A model generated the notes under the pieces. It did no database searches and had not been told where the DNA came from. It saw only the letters and a program-made list of their open reading frames with translations. The position numbers were made by a program, and so were the translations under genes. DNA of 64,000 nt from Paraspadella gotoi (taxonomy: Eukaryota > Chaetognatha): NCBI GenBank assembly GCA_051294375.1, contig CM119263.1, positions 17,632,628 through 17,696,627 of the forward strand, given 5' to 3'. Of this stretch, positions 23,303 through 50,011 are shown piece after piece; the first letter of the stretch is position 1, and every line of letters begins with the position of its first letter.

Positions 23303-23850
23303 TTGTATATCTATATGCTTTGCTTATTTTATTAAGGTACTAAATATTAGAACGGGAATCACGTGACTTTCAAGAATAAGCATTTGAAATAAACATTTGC
23401 GGCGCCATTGGTCTCGGGGTCTTCAGTCCGGTTGAGGCTCTACGTCTTCTTCCGTCTACCCCCCCCCCCGGGTCCTGTAGGGGTTTCTTCAAACTGACCG
23501 ATTTTTCATTTAAAAAAAAAACTGTGATGGACGAAATAGTATTAATTATTCAACAAGGACCCCCGATTCTATGTGATGATTTTTTTTTCGAGAAGTTATT
23601 GACCTTCTTTCCTGCGTGAATTCCGTGTTCCAGGCCGTAGATGCACCAGTTGTAAAGACCCCCCTCCTCGACCTCGCGGAGAGGGAAAAGACGTCGGGAG
23701 AGAAACTGTACTGAAGACCGGGATCGCGGGCGCCGTAAAGTTTATAATAGTTATCCACTTGGCGTCTTGTTCATATTTTATTCATTCGAATAAAAACGCT
23801 TATATATTTAGTACCTTAATAAATTATAGCATATAGATATTCCAGCCGCT
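23303..23850. mobile_element. Inverted-repeat (foldback) element
   Basis: ATTAAGGTACTAAATAT at about 23330 is inverted at about 23803-23820. Inner arms CGGCGCCATTGGTCTCGGGGTCTTCAGT and their diverged complement near 23690-23740 also face each other. The arms are GC-richer than the surroundings. A unit of about 60 bp from its interior (CTGACCGATTTTTCA..GATGGACGAAATA..ATTCAACAAGGACC) is repeated at 24058-24127. Confidence 0.6.
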
Positions 23851-24469
23851 TTTGCCTACAAGCAACTGCAATATCTATTTCAGACAATAATACTAATCAC
23901 AATTAATCATTATGAAACACGAAACATGAAACAAGAAATACGGAAGACGACAAAGACGTATAAACGTTTATAAGTTCAGAGTCTTGTTCAAACGCCAAAT
24001 GATCACGATAAAGAGACGGTGAGACGAAAGTCAATATCTTACTTAATTGGGAGACAAACTGACCGATTTTTCAGAAAAAAAAACTGGTGATGGACGAAAT
24101 AAAGTGATGATTATTCAACAAGGACCGTTAGCCGAATTGTTTTTCATTGTTTATTAAAACTCGTTGTTTAACTTCAATTTTTCTATAATAAAGACTTCAT
24201 ACTCGACACTCATATTTTCAGCCCATCTATTAGGACCCGCAGGTCCGTCCTCCAATCTTTTATTATGGTATTGCACAAAAATTTTAAAAATACTTTTTTT
24301 CTTAATTCGATTGTTTTAAACCTTAATTAAGCCTGACGAAGTGTACTTTAATCGTTAATTGAAATTTTAATTTTTAAATATTTGAATTACGCCAACTGAT
24401 TGACGTCAATTTGAAGTCCGTCTCTCTGTCTCTCCGTCCCATAGCATTAAACTCCAATTACTCATGATT

Positions 24470-24620
24470 GGATGGATGGATTGAAATAAAATTTTGTGTG
24501 TGGGTAGGGAAGTGTGTGATTGAGATGGATATAAAGTTTCGATGGAATCGTGCGAGTGGAAATAAGTTTAAATGGAAAAAACAAAAGTCATATTTACTTA
24601 AAGCATTTTTACTTATATTT
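24470..24620 (+). repeat. Dispersed repeat (TTTTGTGTGTGGGTA family)
   Basis: GATTGGATGGATGGATTGAA, AAATTTTGTGTGTGGGTAGG and AAAGTTTCGATGGAATCGTG match the copy at 52550-52680 in the same orientation and those at 9355-9605 and 60045-60130 in the opposite one. Confidence 0.75.
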
Positions 24621-24795
24621 ACTCATAATTATTATATTTATTAAAAATTGGATAGATAAATTGAAATGAAATTTTGTATGTGGATATATATTTTTGATGG
24701 AATCGTAGGAGTGGAAAAGTTTAAAATAGAAAACCGAGAGAAACATTTATTTCAATTATTAAAAGTTTTTCTCCATCTTTCTCTGATTGATTGCT

Positions 24796-24892
24796 TGATT
24801 GACCAAATTATGCCGGTTGACCAAATTATGCAGTTGAGCAAATTATGCCAGTTGATTAAATTATGAAAGTTGACCAAATTATGCAAGTTGGT
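24796..24892. repeat. TTGACCAAATTATGCAAG minisatellite (short array)
   Basis: About five imperfect units of 17-19 bp based on TTGACCAAATTATGCAAG. It ends in ATGCAAGTTGGTATTG, exactly as the much longer array at 60416-60908 does, so both arrays are parts of the same repeat. Confidence 0.8.
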
Positions 24893-25744
24893 ATTGGCAC
24901 AGTTACTGGTAATGATTTTTCATAGATTTATTAGGAAGTCTGTTATGATTTGGTATGATTTATTATCGGATTAGCTCATTACCGCTTAATTATCGTAGGC
25001 AGATCCGACGTTATTGGTTCAAACTTGTTTTCCCTCCAATTCATAAAATTTTAAAGAAGAATAAGATAGTTTCTATATTACAACGATTTTCTGAAGAAGC
25101 AGAATTTTTATTATGAAAACTAATAAATATTTTTAGTGCTTCATTTTTTTATCGATAATACACTGCTGTGAATGAATTATATATTACATAGTCATAATTA
25201 GAATAATATTTAATCATAATCATCATTTTCCCCTTTAAAACCTATTAAAAATAAAAATTTGAACTTTGAAAAAAAAATGTTGATAAATAGTTACTATAGG
25301 TTAGATTTTTTTTTGTGGTCATAACAACTTTTTATTTTTTATATCAGATAAGTTCCAAATCAGCGTTAAAAATGAACGGTTAAAGCTTGGAAGATAAAAA
25401 TTAAGAAAAGTGAATCTGGCTTCTGAGCTTCAGAGCTACTCGGTACTCATATTATATTGTTAAGAAATTTGAAAATTTTTTAGGTCAACATAAACGTCAA
25501 GTACTTTTCTCACTAAAAATATTACAAAAATCATACACAATGAATGAATTAGTTTTCGTATCAGTTCTAATTGAAGAACCTGTATTCTTGTAGATCGAGA
25601 AAAGTTAAACCAAAAAAAGAATTTACAACTTTTTAAAATTTTGTTCTCTTTGACAAAGACTTTGTGTTTTTACTTTCTTTTCGTTGCGTTTCGAATTTAG
25701 AGAAAACAAAGATTATTTGTTATAAACAACGATTTTTTTTTAAT

Positions 25745-25915
25745 TAAAGCGGACATGTTTCGACTCTTATTTTTTTCTCTTTTTTTTCCCTTTCTCCCCT
25801 TCTTTAAAATTTAAATGTTTGGCAAAATTTTTATCTCAGCGCTGATAAAGACTCGCATAAAAGGCATAAGAATTGAAACATTTTATTTCTAAAAAAATCG
25901 TTGTTTGTAACAAAT
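25745..25915 (-). repeat. Decayed hammerhead-family repeat
   Basis: GGACATGTTTCGACTC and AGCGCTGATAAAGACTCGC are the two halves of the hammerhead repeat, separated by about 70 bp of pyrimidine-rich sequence. The core reads CTGATAA in place of CTGATGA. Outer CAAACAACGATTTTTTTT and AAAAAAATCGTTGTTTG sequences are inverted, as in the other family members. Confidence 0.55.
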
Positions 25916-25931
25916 AAAAAGAACCCTCTGT

Positions 25932-26120
25932 GGTGGTCTAAAATCCACCTTCCGTTCATCAGCGGCCATTGGTGCAGCAAGCAAGTCATTCGCCTCCCAA
26001 CCCAAAGGTCTGGGATTCTAGCCCGGTGGTCGCCTGTGTTACAGCTTGATCCGAAGCTCAAGGACTGCTTATATTGAACGGTTCTGTCACTAACTCATAA
26101 CAATAATTAATGTCTCTTCA
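25932..26120 (+). mobile_element. tRNA-derived SINE, copy 1
   Basis: It shares TCTAAAATCC, CCGTTCATCAG, GGCCATTGGTGCAG, CCTCC-AACCC, CTGTCACTAACTCATAAC and TGTCTCTTCA with 44571-44744. TTGGTGCAGCAAGC resembles a polymerase III A box and GGGATTCTAGCCC a B box about 43 nt downstream, the spacing of a tRNA. The head resembles a glycine-type tRNA. It ends without a clear poly(A). Confidence 0.75.
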
Positions 26121-26516
26121 CCCCTTTGTTTTCTCTGAATACATTCTATTTCTGAAAATTAACGAAATCTGCTAAAATCATCGTATTGAAAAAAAAATAT
26201 ATAATTTTTACATATATATATATATTTTTACATATATATATATATCTTAATCTGCTTGGAAAAAAATACACAATTTAAAAAAGCTTTTGACATTTCTTAT
26301 CTATAAAAAAAAATAATCAGAAAGAGTTTCGAGCCATTTTAAATTTTTTTTTCCTTTGAAACTGAAAGTTTTCTTTGAAATGAGTCAAGGTACCCAAATC
26401 AAACTTCTGACTGACTTCTGGCTGAATAAAACAATTGTAACGTGTGATTTAAATCTGAATATTTTATTGTTATATTTGAATCAAATTCACGACTTTCCAG
26501 ATATATTTTTTTAAAC

Positions 26517-41330
<14,814 letters not shown>

Positions 41331-42234
41331 ATAGATTCTCTTTGATCTAAACTATTATGGTAAAGAAGTGAATAAATATTTATTTTCTTGATGTTGTTCT
41401 ATAATTTAAAAACGATAAACGGAACATTTTCACCAATACAATTTAACTAAAATGAGATCAATTTTTGGGTGAATGATGAAAAATCATGATAAGAAAATAA
41501 CGATAAATATTAACTTTTTTAGAATAACGTAGTAGTTTCGAGTTACTTAATATAGGTTTTTATCGTATAGTATTATAGGGATTTTGTCAATAGTCGTTTC
41601 TTGGTTTACATATTATAGCTTTTCTATAATTTGCCTTAGATTTGTACTAGACTTTTTAATGACTTGAGTTTCTTCATTATAATTTCCTTTTCATAATTAA
41701 CGTATGATTTGAAATTGTCATAGTACTTCAAATTTTAAGCTATTGCAGGTCATTCATCATGCGCGTGCGCTTCCCGATGTATGCATAATTAAACGTAGAC
41801 ATTAAATTGATCGTGCGTATGGATGAGTAAGAGATAAACGGTCGTTTTTCCTCATTTGCGAAATTCTGTTTAATTTTTTTTCTGTTTGTGTTATGTATTA
41901 CTACTCTCAAAATATTTTTATTTTATTTTAATCTTTCAAAATTTTTTTAGGACTGAAGGCTGTTTTAATTTTATTAAAATGGTAACCTTTTTTAAAGAAG
42001 ATAATTTATGAAATTATTACAACCAATACTATAAAATGAGGTTAGAATTTTATTTGAATGGCAGGTGATTTACATTTTAAAAGATAACTTTTGTGAAAGA
42101 GTATCCGCAAACGAAATCTGGAATATGGAAACGAAAATGTGAGCAAAATGAAAAAAAAAACTGGTAAAATTTATTATGAAATTGGTACAACCAATATAAA
42201 AATTATCCATTCATTTAATAAATAAGCAATCTTG

Positions 42235-42360
42235 CCCCTGACTTTGGACAGGCTTTGGTGGTTTAAGGCCTCCATCACTCTTACAAGATAATGACATAGC
42301 AGGTCCCTGCAAGTTTTCAATCAGGACTCTCTCACCGTTACTGCTTGATTAGGCAAGGCT
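42235..42360 (-). repeat. Dispersed repeat, partner of 4087-4150
   Basis: The reverse complement contains GAGAGTCCTGATTGAAAACT, TTGCAGGGACCTGCTATGTC and GGAGGCCTTAAACCACCAAA, which match the fragment near 4090 with scattered changes. Class unknown. Confidence 0.55.
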
Positions 42361-42711
42361 CTTGATCTCGAAAAAGAAGATATACCAGCAAATATACTAC
42401 CAATATACTACAATTTCAGAATAAAAAAATTAAAGTTAAAAATGTTTGGTTTGCTTTTCACTAAACACTATAATTTGTATTACTATTTTTAAAACTTTTA
42501 ACTCCATGATCCCGAAGTCGAATATAAAATTCACCATAACTTTTCAAGAAAATAATAATAATAATATGATTATCTACTAATAATCCACCAACTAAAAGAG
42601 TAAGTTTGGGGTCCGAGACTGCTGTCCGTTATGACTGAAGCTTTATCCGAAGCTAAGCCTAAGATACTGCTTATGAAAAGGTTAAATTATCAATTATTTT
42701 GCCTTTCAAGT

Positions 42712-42837
42712 TTATGAATGAAAAAAGAAAACCACGAAAGTCAGGAACTGCGCTACGGCGACTGAAACGACAGCAACGTTTGCGATGTTGCTCAAGATCG
42801 CGACTTTGTATTTTTTACTAGCGTTATGTCGCAGCAT
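42712..42837 (-). CDS. Small hydrophobic ORF, doubtful
   Basis: A 41-aa frame from ATG at 42837 to TAA at 42712 has a basic start (MLRHNASKKYK) and a hydrophobic end (VAVVSVAVAQFLTFVVFF) that could span a membrane. The frame stays open for about 28 further codons upstream, which fits a 3' exon instead of a whole gene. Base composition is coding-like for this genome. I recognise no family. Chance cannot be excluded. Confidence 0.22.
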   Translation of the reverse strand: MLRHNASKKYKVAILSNIANVAVVSVAVAQFLTFVVFFFHS

Positions 42838-43316
42838 ATCTGAAGTTTTGCATCGGGTCCCTCGTCCTCTCGTTTCTTCAATCAACAAATATAATCTAAG
42901 ATATTTTAATTGTTGTTAACGATGATATTTCCCTTCTAGTTTCGACGACCGCCTACCTAAAATTATCCTTTTCTCGTTGCAGATTGGTGACCTTGTAGCG
43001 TTCCCTTGACCTTTAATGAGACTTAGCATTTCAGCTTTGTATTGCTTTTAATTTTGACCTTTTGTGAAAAAATAAATTTGTTCGCAGTTCTAATTCTTGT
43101 TTCGTTCGTTGCCGCTTAATGCAATTACTACAGACTACAGTATTAAATTTCCGATGATTTGAGAAGTTTTCGGTTTTAGTCAGGAATTATTAATGAAATA
43201 TTTGTACATATTGTGTACAATGTACATTACTGTTGGACACAAACTTTTGATAAAAATTTGGATCTGTTTAACATTTAATTCCGCGTATTTTTCGATCAAT
43301 AAAACTTTGAAAAAAT

Positions 43317-43708
43317 TTTACTTTTGCTGACCGGGGTTATGGCGCCTTTTATTTATTTTAAACTATTTTTGAACTACCCCTAAACCTTAAATACCCTTAA
43401 CCCTAATCTTACTTTTTATGGGCTATCTGAATCCGTTCTTAAAAAAATAAATTTTTTACAAACAATTTTTTTCATTGCTTTTGCATTGATAAATATTTAA
43501 ATGCTTTAATGTTATACTGTGTTTCACTAGTTAAAAAAGTGATAATAAATATTGATTAAGTATATGATGGACAAATAAATTTTATATTACAGAACTCTTA
43601 CTGATAAATTGGGTAATTGGGTAATATTTTTTTTAAAATTTTTTTAAAAAGATAAGTATTTTAAGTGGTTTTTCAAAAGCCGCCATAACCGCGGTCGGCG
43701 AAAGAAAA
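43317..43708. mobile_element. Element with TTTACTTTYGCTGACCG ends
   Basis: It starts TTTTACTTTTGCTGACCGGG and ends CCGCGGTCGGCGAAAG, an inverted pair, like the inner arms at 2285-2415. The interior carries AACCCTAA-type runs near 43380-43410. About 390 bp, non-coding. Confidence 0.65.
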
Positions 43709-43724
43709 AAATTGCTGAAGAAAT

Positions 43725-43843
43725 AAAAAAAATTATATTATTGCGCAAACTGAAGTCAAAAGGAAAATAAAATTCAATGGATTAACAAACCACCAACAGC
43801 TAGTAGCTAAGGTTGGTTGCGGACGTCGAATAGTAAAGTTTCC
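43725..43843 (-). repeat. Single arm of the 27348-28232 foldback family
   Basis: ATTATATTATTGCGCAAACT, AATGGATTAACAAACC and GGTTGCGGACGTCGAATAGT match the right arm at 28120-28232. It directly follows the element ending at 43708. Confidence 0.65.
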
Positions 43844-44570
43844 CTCGGGAGGTGATCATCAGGAGAGTCATGTCGCAGTCACCTGACGTTGAAGGGAGAA
43901 GTATTTTCGTATTTTAACTTCAATTTATGTATTGTTATAAAAGTAAAACGAATATCATTAAAGATACCACGGTGATAATAATAGTCGATAGAAAACGGAA
44001 GGACATCTATCATTTCAGAAAATCTTCAAAATTTGTTGAATTCGTCGCTAGGCGTAACTTGGCTTCAAGAATTGGGCGAAGGGAAATCAAGTTATGACGA
44101 AATCAAGAATTAAAATTCAAAATCTTATTTTGATTTTGTCGACGGGGAACGCTCGATTTTGTCGGTTTAAAATAATGTAAAATAATGTATAGAATAATAC
44201 GCCTATTGGTTTTTCCAATTTCATTCCATTTCTTATCCTTTATTAAATTATTAGTAACGAATTCGTAATAACCTCCCTTAACCCGTTATTTTTTTTTAAA
44301 TTAATGACTTCCTAATATGAATGATAATAATAATAATATCTTATTCAAAAGCTAAGGCAGAATGTAATTTTTAACCTTGTGGTGTAAAGATGCTTCCTCT
44401 ATTTACAGAAGACAACACTAACATCCTTCTCCGCATTACAATAATAAATATGAAATAAATAATAAATAAATTTAATACTTACGTGAAATATGTGAGACTT
44501 TTATATTCGACTTTAGTCTAATTTCGTCTAATATAGTAAAACAAGTAATCTTGCAATTTTTCATGATATT

Positions 44571-44744
44571 ATGGTAGACTAAAATCCGCCAACCGTTCAT
44601 CAGAGGCCATTGGTGCAGGAGGCATGTCATTCCCCTCCAACCCGGGGGTCCGGGGTTCTGGCCCGATGATCGCCTAGCGGTTGGGAGGGACGGGGCGCTT
44701 GGCCCGCCTGTCACTAACTCATAACGGTTATTGCTGTCTCTTCA
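44571..44744 (+). mobile_element. tRNA-derived SINE, copy 2
   Basis: Second copy of the family at 25932-26120. TGGTGCAGGAGG (A-box-like) and GGGTTCTGGCCC (B-box-like) are about 43 nt apart. This copy keeps the B box better than copy 1 but has a different segment between the B box and the shared CTGTCACTAACTCATAAC tail. Confidence 0.75.
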
Positions 44745-45147
44745 ATATGTTTAATTGTATAATGTATATGTGCACTGTGCAAGTATTCAAACCTGTCTTT
44801 TTAATTTTTTACTTGATTCAAACCAAAATCATTCTTTGAATGACTCACCTCGAGCCGTTCCTTTCTTTCTTTTCATTTGATTTCTTTTCTGACATTTTCT
44901 TTTTGTTTTTTATGTGAATGTCCTGCAAAAAAAATCAAATTCAATCTTAAAAAGATTTAGCTGATAAAAATTTTAAGAAATGAAGTGCTACGAGAAATCA
45001 AATATTTTATTTATCCAATTACCTAAGTATTTATGCTTCTTCGGTTTTTTATATAAAATTTATATTATACCATATTAGAAAACAAATTAAATTCATAGGA
45101 ATACTTTATGATGAATCCCTATTTATTACTATCTGATAACTTTTTGT

Positions 45148-45967
45148 AACGCTTTTGCGCAAAAGTGGCGTCGTCGTTGTTGTCGGCGTTCCATATTATA
45201 GATCGCTTTTTTTATGATTAAATTTGGGTGTATGAAGCTGAAAATTTATATACAGCTTCTCATCATCGATGTGCTTAAAATTGAGTCTGGACAGTTATTA
45301 AATATGTTTTGTTTACGTTTTATCAAAACAAACAAATTTTCTCTCTTTTATTTTTATATTTATTTCTCTCTCTCTTTTCTTTTTTAATTATATGTCTCTC
45401 TCCCTCTCTCTTTTCCCTAGTTACTGATTCATAGAGAAAGGGGAAAAAAAAAGAGTCTCATGTCTCATCAGCCACGCGACCATCCTCCTCTTCCACCCAG
45501 GGGTCGAGGCTCACCCAGTTTTCACTTCTGCCTTTTCTCCTGCCTCTTTCTTTTTCTCCGACTTTCTCTCTCCAGTTCTCTCCTTCTCCCACAGTTTGTA
45601 CCTTTTTTTTTTTTGCTTCCTTTTTCTAGTACATATACTCTCCCACATTTCGGTCTTTTTCTTACACTCTTTTTTAGTCAGCCCGAGATACCTCCCATCC
45701 AGATAGAGTGGCGCCCAATGTGGGGCTCGAACCCACGACCCCAGGATTAAGAGTCCTGTGCTCTACCGACTTTCTTTCTTTCTTTCTTTTCTTTCTTTCC
45801 TTTCTATTCTTTCTTTATATTTATTCTTTTCTTCTTTTTCTTTCTGTTTATAAAGGATTTTTTTTTCTCAAATTTGATTTTTTTTAGTATAAAAATATGT
45901 CGTCAATCCAGATTTTTCTTATGCGATTGCGACGATCCTTATGCTTTTAAGATTTTTTTCATATGAG
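45148..45967 (+). repeat. Dispersed repeat, inverted partner of 56341-57032
   Basis: Two blocks match the reverse complement of 56341-57032: 45148-45440 (CTTTTGCGCAAAAGTGGCGTCG, GGTGTATGAAGCTGAAAATT, ATCATCGATGTGCTTAAAAT) and 45885-45967 (GTCGTCAATCCAGATTT, CTTATGCTTTTAAGATTTT). The middle differs: here it holds pyrimidine-rich DNA and the tRNA-Lys fragment. Confidence 0.8.
45711..45770 (-). pseudogene. tRNA-Lys(CTT) 3' fragment with encoded CCA
   Basis: The minus strand reads GTCGGTAGAGCAC, an anticodon loop ACTCTTAATCC (CTT), GGGTTCGAGCCCC and ATTGGGCG followed by CCA. This is tRNA-Lys from the D loop to the mature 3' end. The first 14 or so bases are missing and replaced by a TTTC microsatellite. 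Genomic CCA means it derives from a mature tRNA copied back into DNA. It cannot fold a full acceptor stem and should not be functional. Confidence 0.85.
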
Positions 45968-47506
45968 ATGGTAAAATATTTAAAAAAATGATGTTTTAAA
46001 ATTATAGAATATCTATGTTGATATCCTGATTAAATAAAGACAAATTAATTTTTTTGAATTTTCGGTCCTACGATCATACATATTATAGCTTGAGTTTAAT
46101 CTCCCTTTTTTATTCACAGAATCTTTAAAGTCCACATGCAAATGAACTTTCAGTTTAAGCTTAATGAAAACGTTCAATTTCATAATTGATTTTGGGTTCT
46201 TCTGGCCATTTAGTCTTTAGCCACACTCTCTCATTATCTCTCTCTCTTACTTTGTAAAAGTTTTGCTTGTTAATTCTCTTACTTCCACTGAAGATGATAT
46301 AGAAACATATGTCGAAATATATGGAAATTTTATAATTTTCTCTTTTTTTTCTGCACTGCACTCCATTATGAAATTGAACGTTTTCATTATTATACTAACT
46401 GTGCATGAGATGGCGTTAAAAAAACTCAGTGTCAGCTGTTTTCCCGTAAACCGCCTAGTGGGCGTGGAAAACCCGCAAGCCTTGTACCAAACCCATGACC
46501 CGTTCAATTGCTGCTGAGGGGGCACTGAAGATACCGATAGTAGTCACCAGCTCACTTAGCGCCTTTTTTTCGTTAACAAAAAATTTTACTTAGAATAGTA
46601 AATAAATAAAAGATGACATGAAACATATATACAAAAACGTCCAATAGTTCTATAACAAATGATGTACTTATGAATTATCTTCATAAGATATTTAAAGTAT
46701 AGTAAAGATTTTTTTGGTGTCACTCGCGAACGGACATGGGGCTGTAAATCTGACCATTCGTATTGCTCAATAAATGAATTAGGATTAAAGACCTCGATGC
46801 CATCGAATTCTGAATATATGATTAATTGCCAATTGCTTTAATCCACGAGAAAGCCAAACCATGATCATACGATACACTCATCCAAAGAGTCCTATATGTC
46901 AAATCGTGCCGTGCACTTTGAACTTTTTCATCGGTCGTTTTTTTTCACCTTTATGCCCTCGAAAGTTTGTAGACAATTAAGTTTAGAAAAAAAGATGAGG
47001 AAGAGGATATATAAAAATTAGACGGAGTAGAGGATATAAAAAAAAAAGTAAAGGATAAATAATGTATTCCTTCGTTTAAATACAATTATTATCTTCGTTG
47101 TATCTTTCATCTAATTTGCTCTCCCATCTCGTTTTGATGAAACACCAAACGAATAAACTTTTTCATTTGTTCATCTTAAGTTTTAGTATTTTATTTTGTA
47201 AACGTCAGTTCGGTTAGTTTTTACCAAAATGAGCGGTTTGAAGTATCCATTTCACTAGTAGAAATAATGAAACCGTATTGAGCAATGTGTAATTTTAAAT
47301 TCCAATCATTAAATTATAAACTTTTTTCCTGATAAATTGCGTAATATAAAAATAACACGAGAAGAAAAAAAAATTAATTCCTGTTTTTAAATAAGGAATG
47401 ACAAAGCAAAAACAAAAATTAATATTAATGTATTAAAACGTTTTTGAGCTTTTTATAACACTACACAATTGTTTGTTTGTTTTTTTTTTTTTGTTTTTTT
47501 TTTCAG

Positions 47507-47692
47507 TTGGACTTCATGAAACTCAAGCCTCAGGCTTATCATATTCTTCAGGGACGACTGTTATTTTTCTCAAGGCCGTTTATAACATACGCATTTTGGT
47601 CTAGGCTCGATCTTCACGAGCCAAGGGTTTCTCTTCGCGATCGCCTTATTTCTCAAACGGCTATTACGGTTAAGAACTATCGTCCAAAATAA
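47507..47692 (+). CDS. Orphan 3'-terminal exon, unknown protein
   Basis: An almost uninterrupted run of T ending in CAG (47506) precedes a 62-codon open segment ending at TAA (47690-47692). It encodes LDFMKLKPQAYHILQGRLL and continues with FFSRPFITYAFWSRLDLHE and a basic C-terminus (ITVKNYRPK). The stop overlaps AATAAA. GC content and codon use look like the other exons here. Upstream exons were not found. An ATG in good context at 47229 does not join in phase. The family is not recognised. Confidence 0.45.
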   Translation: MDFMKLKPQAYHILQGRLLFFSRPFITYAFWSRLDLHEPRVSLRDRLISQTAITVKNYRPK

Positions 47693-49411
47693 AACTTCAA
47701 TCATAACATACGTAAAAATCAACAAAAAGTTTAACAACCATTCGCAATGGCTTTATTTATCAGAGGCTTAAGAAACGATGTTTTTCTAAAAAAGCTTCGT
47801 TCGATGTCAAGTTTATATAAATCAAGAAACCTCAGGTATGCCACTTCACGCAAACCCTTTGATCAGGGAAGAGTGAAAGAGAATTCGATGATAAGCTTAC
47901 GTAAAGTATGAAACCATCATTTCAAAAAAATATTTTTATGCACTTTTCTATTGATTATGCTGTAATTCAAAAAATGTAAATATTTAAACTGGTTTATTTT
48001 AGAATAATATCGATAACCAATGTTAAAAATAAAAAGCAAGTTGGGCAACGTAGGATCTCCCCGAGATAATCAGATAATAATTTGCTTGAGAGTCATCTTA
48101 TACATATTGAGTTTGTAGCGTTGGTAATGGACATCATTTTATTATATTAGCATGAGAGAAAGAGACACAGTCAGACAGACATGAGGTCAGAGGTAAGGTC
48201 AAAGATTCGAGAGAAAGAAAGAAATAATAATATTAACCGAAATAATTTGCTCCTAAAAATATGCGTTATCCTCGTAAAATGATGTCAATTACCGATAAAA
48301 CAGATAATAAATTATGATAAATTTTAGAATATTTTAGGGTAGTTACGGTGATTATGGCTATTGTGGTTTGTTGTGGTTACGGTCAATTTGTTGGTTATAG
48401 CTATTGTTGTGCTAGTAATTATTATAGTAGTTAGGCTTATTATTGATTGTCGTTGTTGCATTGATAATTATTGGAATAATTATGTTATGGTTATTATTGT
48501 GGTTGTTATCCTTATATTGGTCGTTGTAATTATAATGGTTGCGGTTATTTTATTTTATTTTGTTTTGGAGACCCTCATCACAAATGTTGGACTTGCACAA
48601 AGAATTAAGTCGTTGATTCAATTTAATTAATTTTATAATAACTACTTAAAAAGTCAATTTTGTTATTGACAATAACAAAGGCAAAAAATATTATACGTTT
48701 CATCAACGTATTACAAATATTCAAAACAATAATAAACGGACGATATACTTAAAGAATGTACAACGAGGTTAAAAATGTAATTTATAACAATATTTTGAAC
48801 GTCAATTAAAAGAGAAAAACGTGGCTTTAGTTCTTGGCTTGAAATTCGAATGAGAAAAACCTTACAAAGTAAGGAGAAGAAAAGGTCAGCCGACGACGAC
48901 GACGAGTGAGGCTTCACGGTAGTTCGATGAAAGGATTCTTTGTGACTGAGGTTATCTTAATGACCGAGGTCAACTCGTGTCGCCAGATTATTTTATTTTT
49001 ATGGTAGTTGTGGTAAAAATTCTGGGATTTGTTTTTACCTTATGGGTATTATTATTGTTGTATTGTTTTTATTGTAATTGTGGTTGTTGTGATAATTATT
49101 GTAATGGTAGTTAGTTTTTATGGTTGCTATTATTATTGTAGTTATTTTAACTATTATTTTTACTTTGGTTGTACATAATATGGTAGTTATAATTGTAGTA
49201 GTTATTGTTGTTGTAGCAATCATATCTAAAAACTCTTTTTTTATCATTTAAACTCATTTCTACCCCCACATTTCCATCAAAATTTGATTTCTAACTAATA
49301 CACATTACACATACATCATACTCATATATATATATATATATATATAACTTAATCCATCCGTCCAATTATGAGTCATTGGAGTTGAGCACTAAAGGGATGC
49401 TTACTGCTTCG

Positions 49412-49973
49412 TAGGGTGGAGTGATGAAAAGATTGAGCGATGGAACAATGTTTTTTTGCTGCCTTTGTATATGTAATAAAAAATAATTAAGCCCTTTTTC
49501 AAAAAATTAAAATCATAAAATTTTAAAATCATATTTTTTTAATTTCAAGAACAGTTTTGGATTCGCCGGAAAAAACTGAAAAACTTTTGTAAAGTATGTT
49601 ACATGATATTTTTAGGTTAAAGCTGCAAAAAATGACCAAAACGTTTCATCATATAATAGTTTCTATTACAAAGTGTAAAAACGTGGAGAATTTGACCTTT
49701 TTTTTCCATTTTTGATGCTGAAGACATTAAAATTTTTAATAACATATTTTATATTTTTGATCTAACTTTTTATAAAGAATCAGAATCTTTAATAATAATT
49801 TTAAAAAAATTATTTTGAAAATTTATGATTTTTTAAGAATATTACTATAAATATATTGTAATTAATGATACTGTTCCTCAAACAATATAAGCAATATAAT
49901 CATACTATCTCACGTCTAAATATCCTTGTTTGATCACTCAAATAAAATTTATGTTCCCCAGTGCTCCACTCTA
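49412..49973 (+). mobile_element. TIR element, copy 1 (TAGGGTGGAG ends)
   Basis: It starts TAGGGTGGAGTGATGAAAA and ends GTGCTCCACTCTA, imperfect inverted ends bounded by TA. It aligns along its length, in the same orientation, with 57721-58343 (shared TTTTTTTGCTGCCT, AAAATGACCAAAACGTTT, GATCACTCAAATAAA). No frame is conserved, so it is probably non-autonomous. Confidence 0.75.
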
Positions 49974-50011
49974 CTGCTTAGTCGGATGGATGGACATTAT
50001 TTCTTTTGGGA

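Larger units (their letters stand above)
21945..26516. promoter_or_regulatory. Divergent spacer between MED13 and SRCAP-type gene
   Basis: This 4.6-kb spacer must hold the promoters of both neighbours, but no TATA box or initiator could be assigned with confidence. The first 150 bp upstream of MED13 (to about 22090) is less AT-rich and is the likely 5' UTR/promoter. The rest contains a poly(A)-tailed block, an inverted-repeat element, short minisatellites, a decayed hammerhead repeat and one SINE. Confidence 0.45.
41331..47506. other. Repeat-rich spacer downstream of SRCAP
   Basis: No multi-exon gene was recognised. It contains the 42235-42360 repeat, the element 43317-43708, a foldback arm 43725-43843, a SINE 44571-44744, and a tRNA-Lys fragment inside the dispersed repeat 45148-45967. 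A GC-richer block of unknown nature lies at 46430-46560. Upstream exons of the gene that ends at 47692 must lie here or further left, but could not be identified. Confidence 0.55.

Noticed and set aside
45711-45770. Functional tRNA-Lys gene
   Set aside because: The 5' acceptor strand and part of the D arm are missing and replaced by a microsatellite.
46263-46517. 84-codon plus-strand frame
   Set aside because: No acceptor, donor or recognisable domain; the overlapping minus frames are equally long.
46810-46950. About 40 open codons on the minus strand with protein-like composition
   Set aside because: Length is within chance expectation, no splice sites or homology support.
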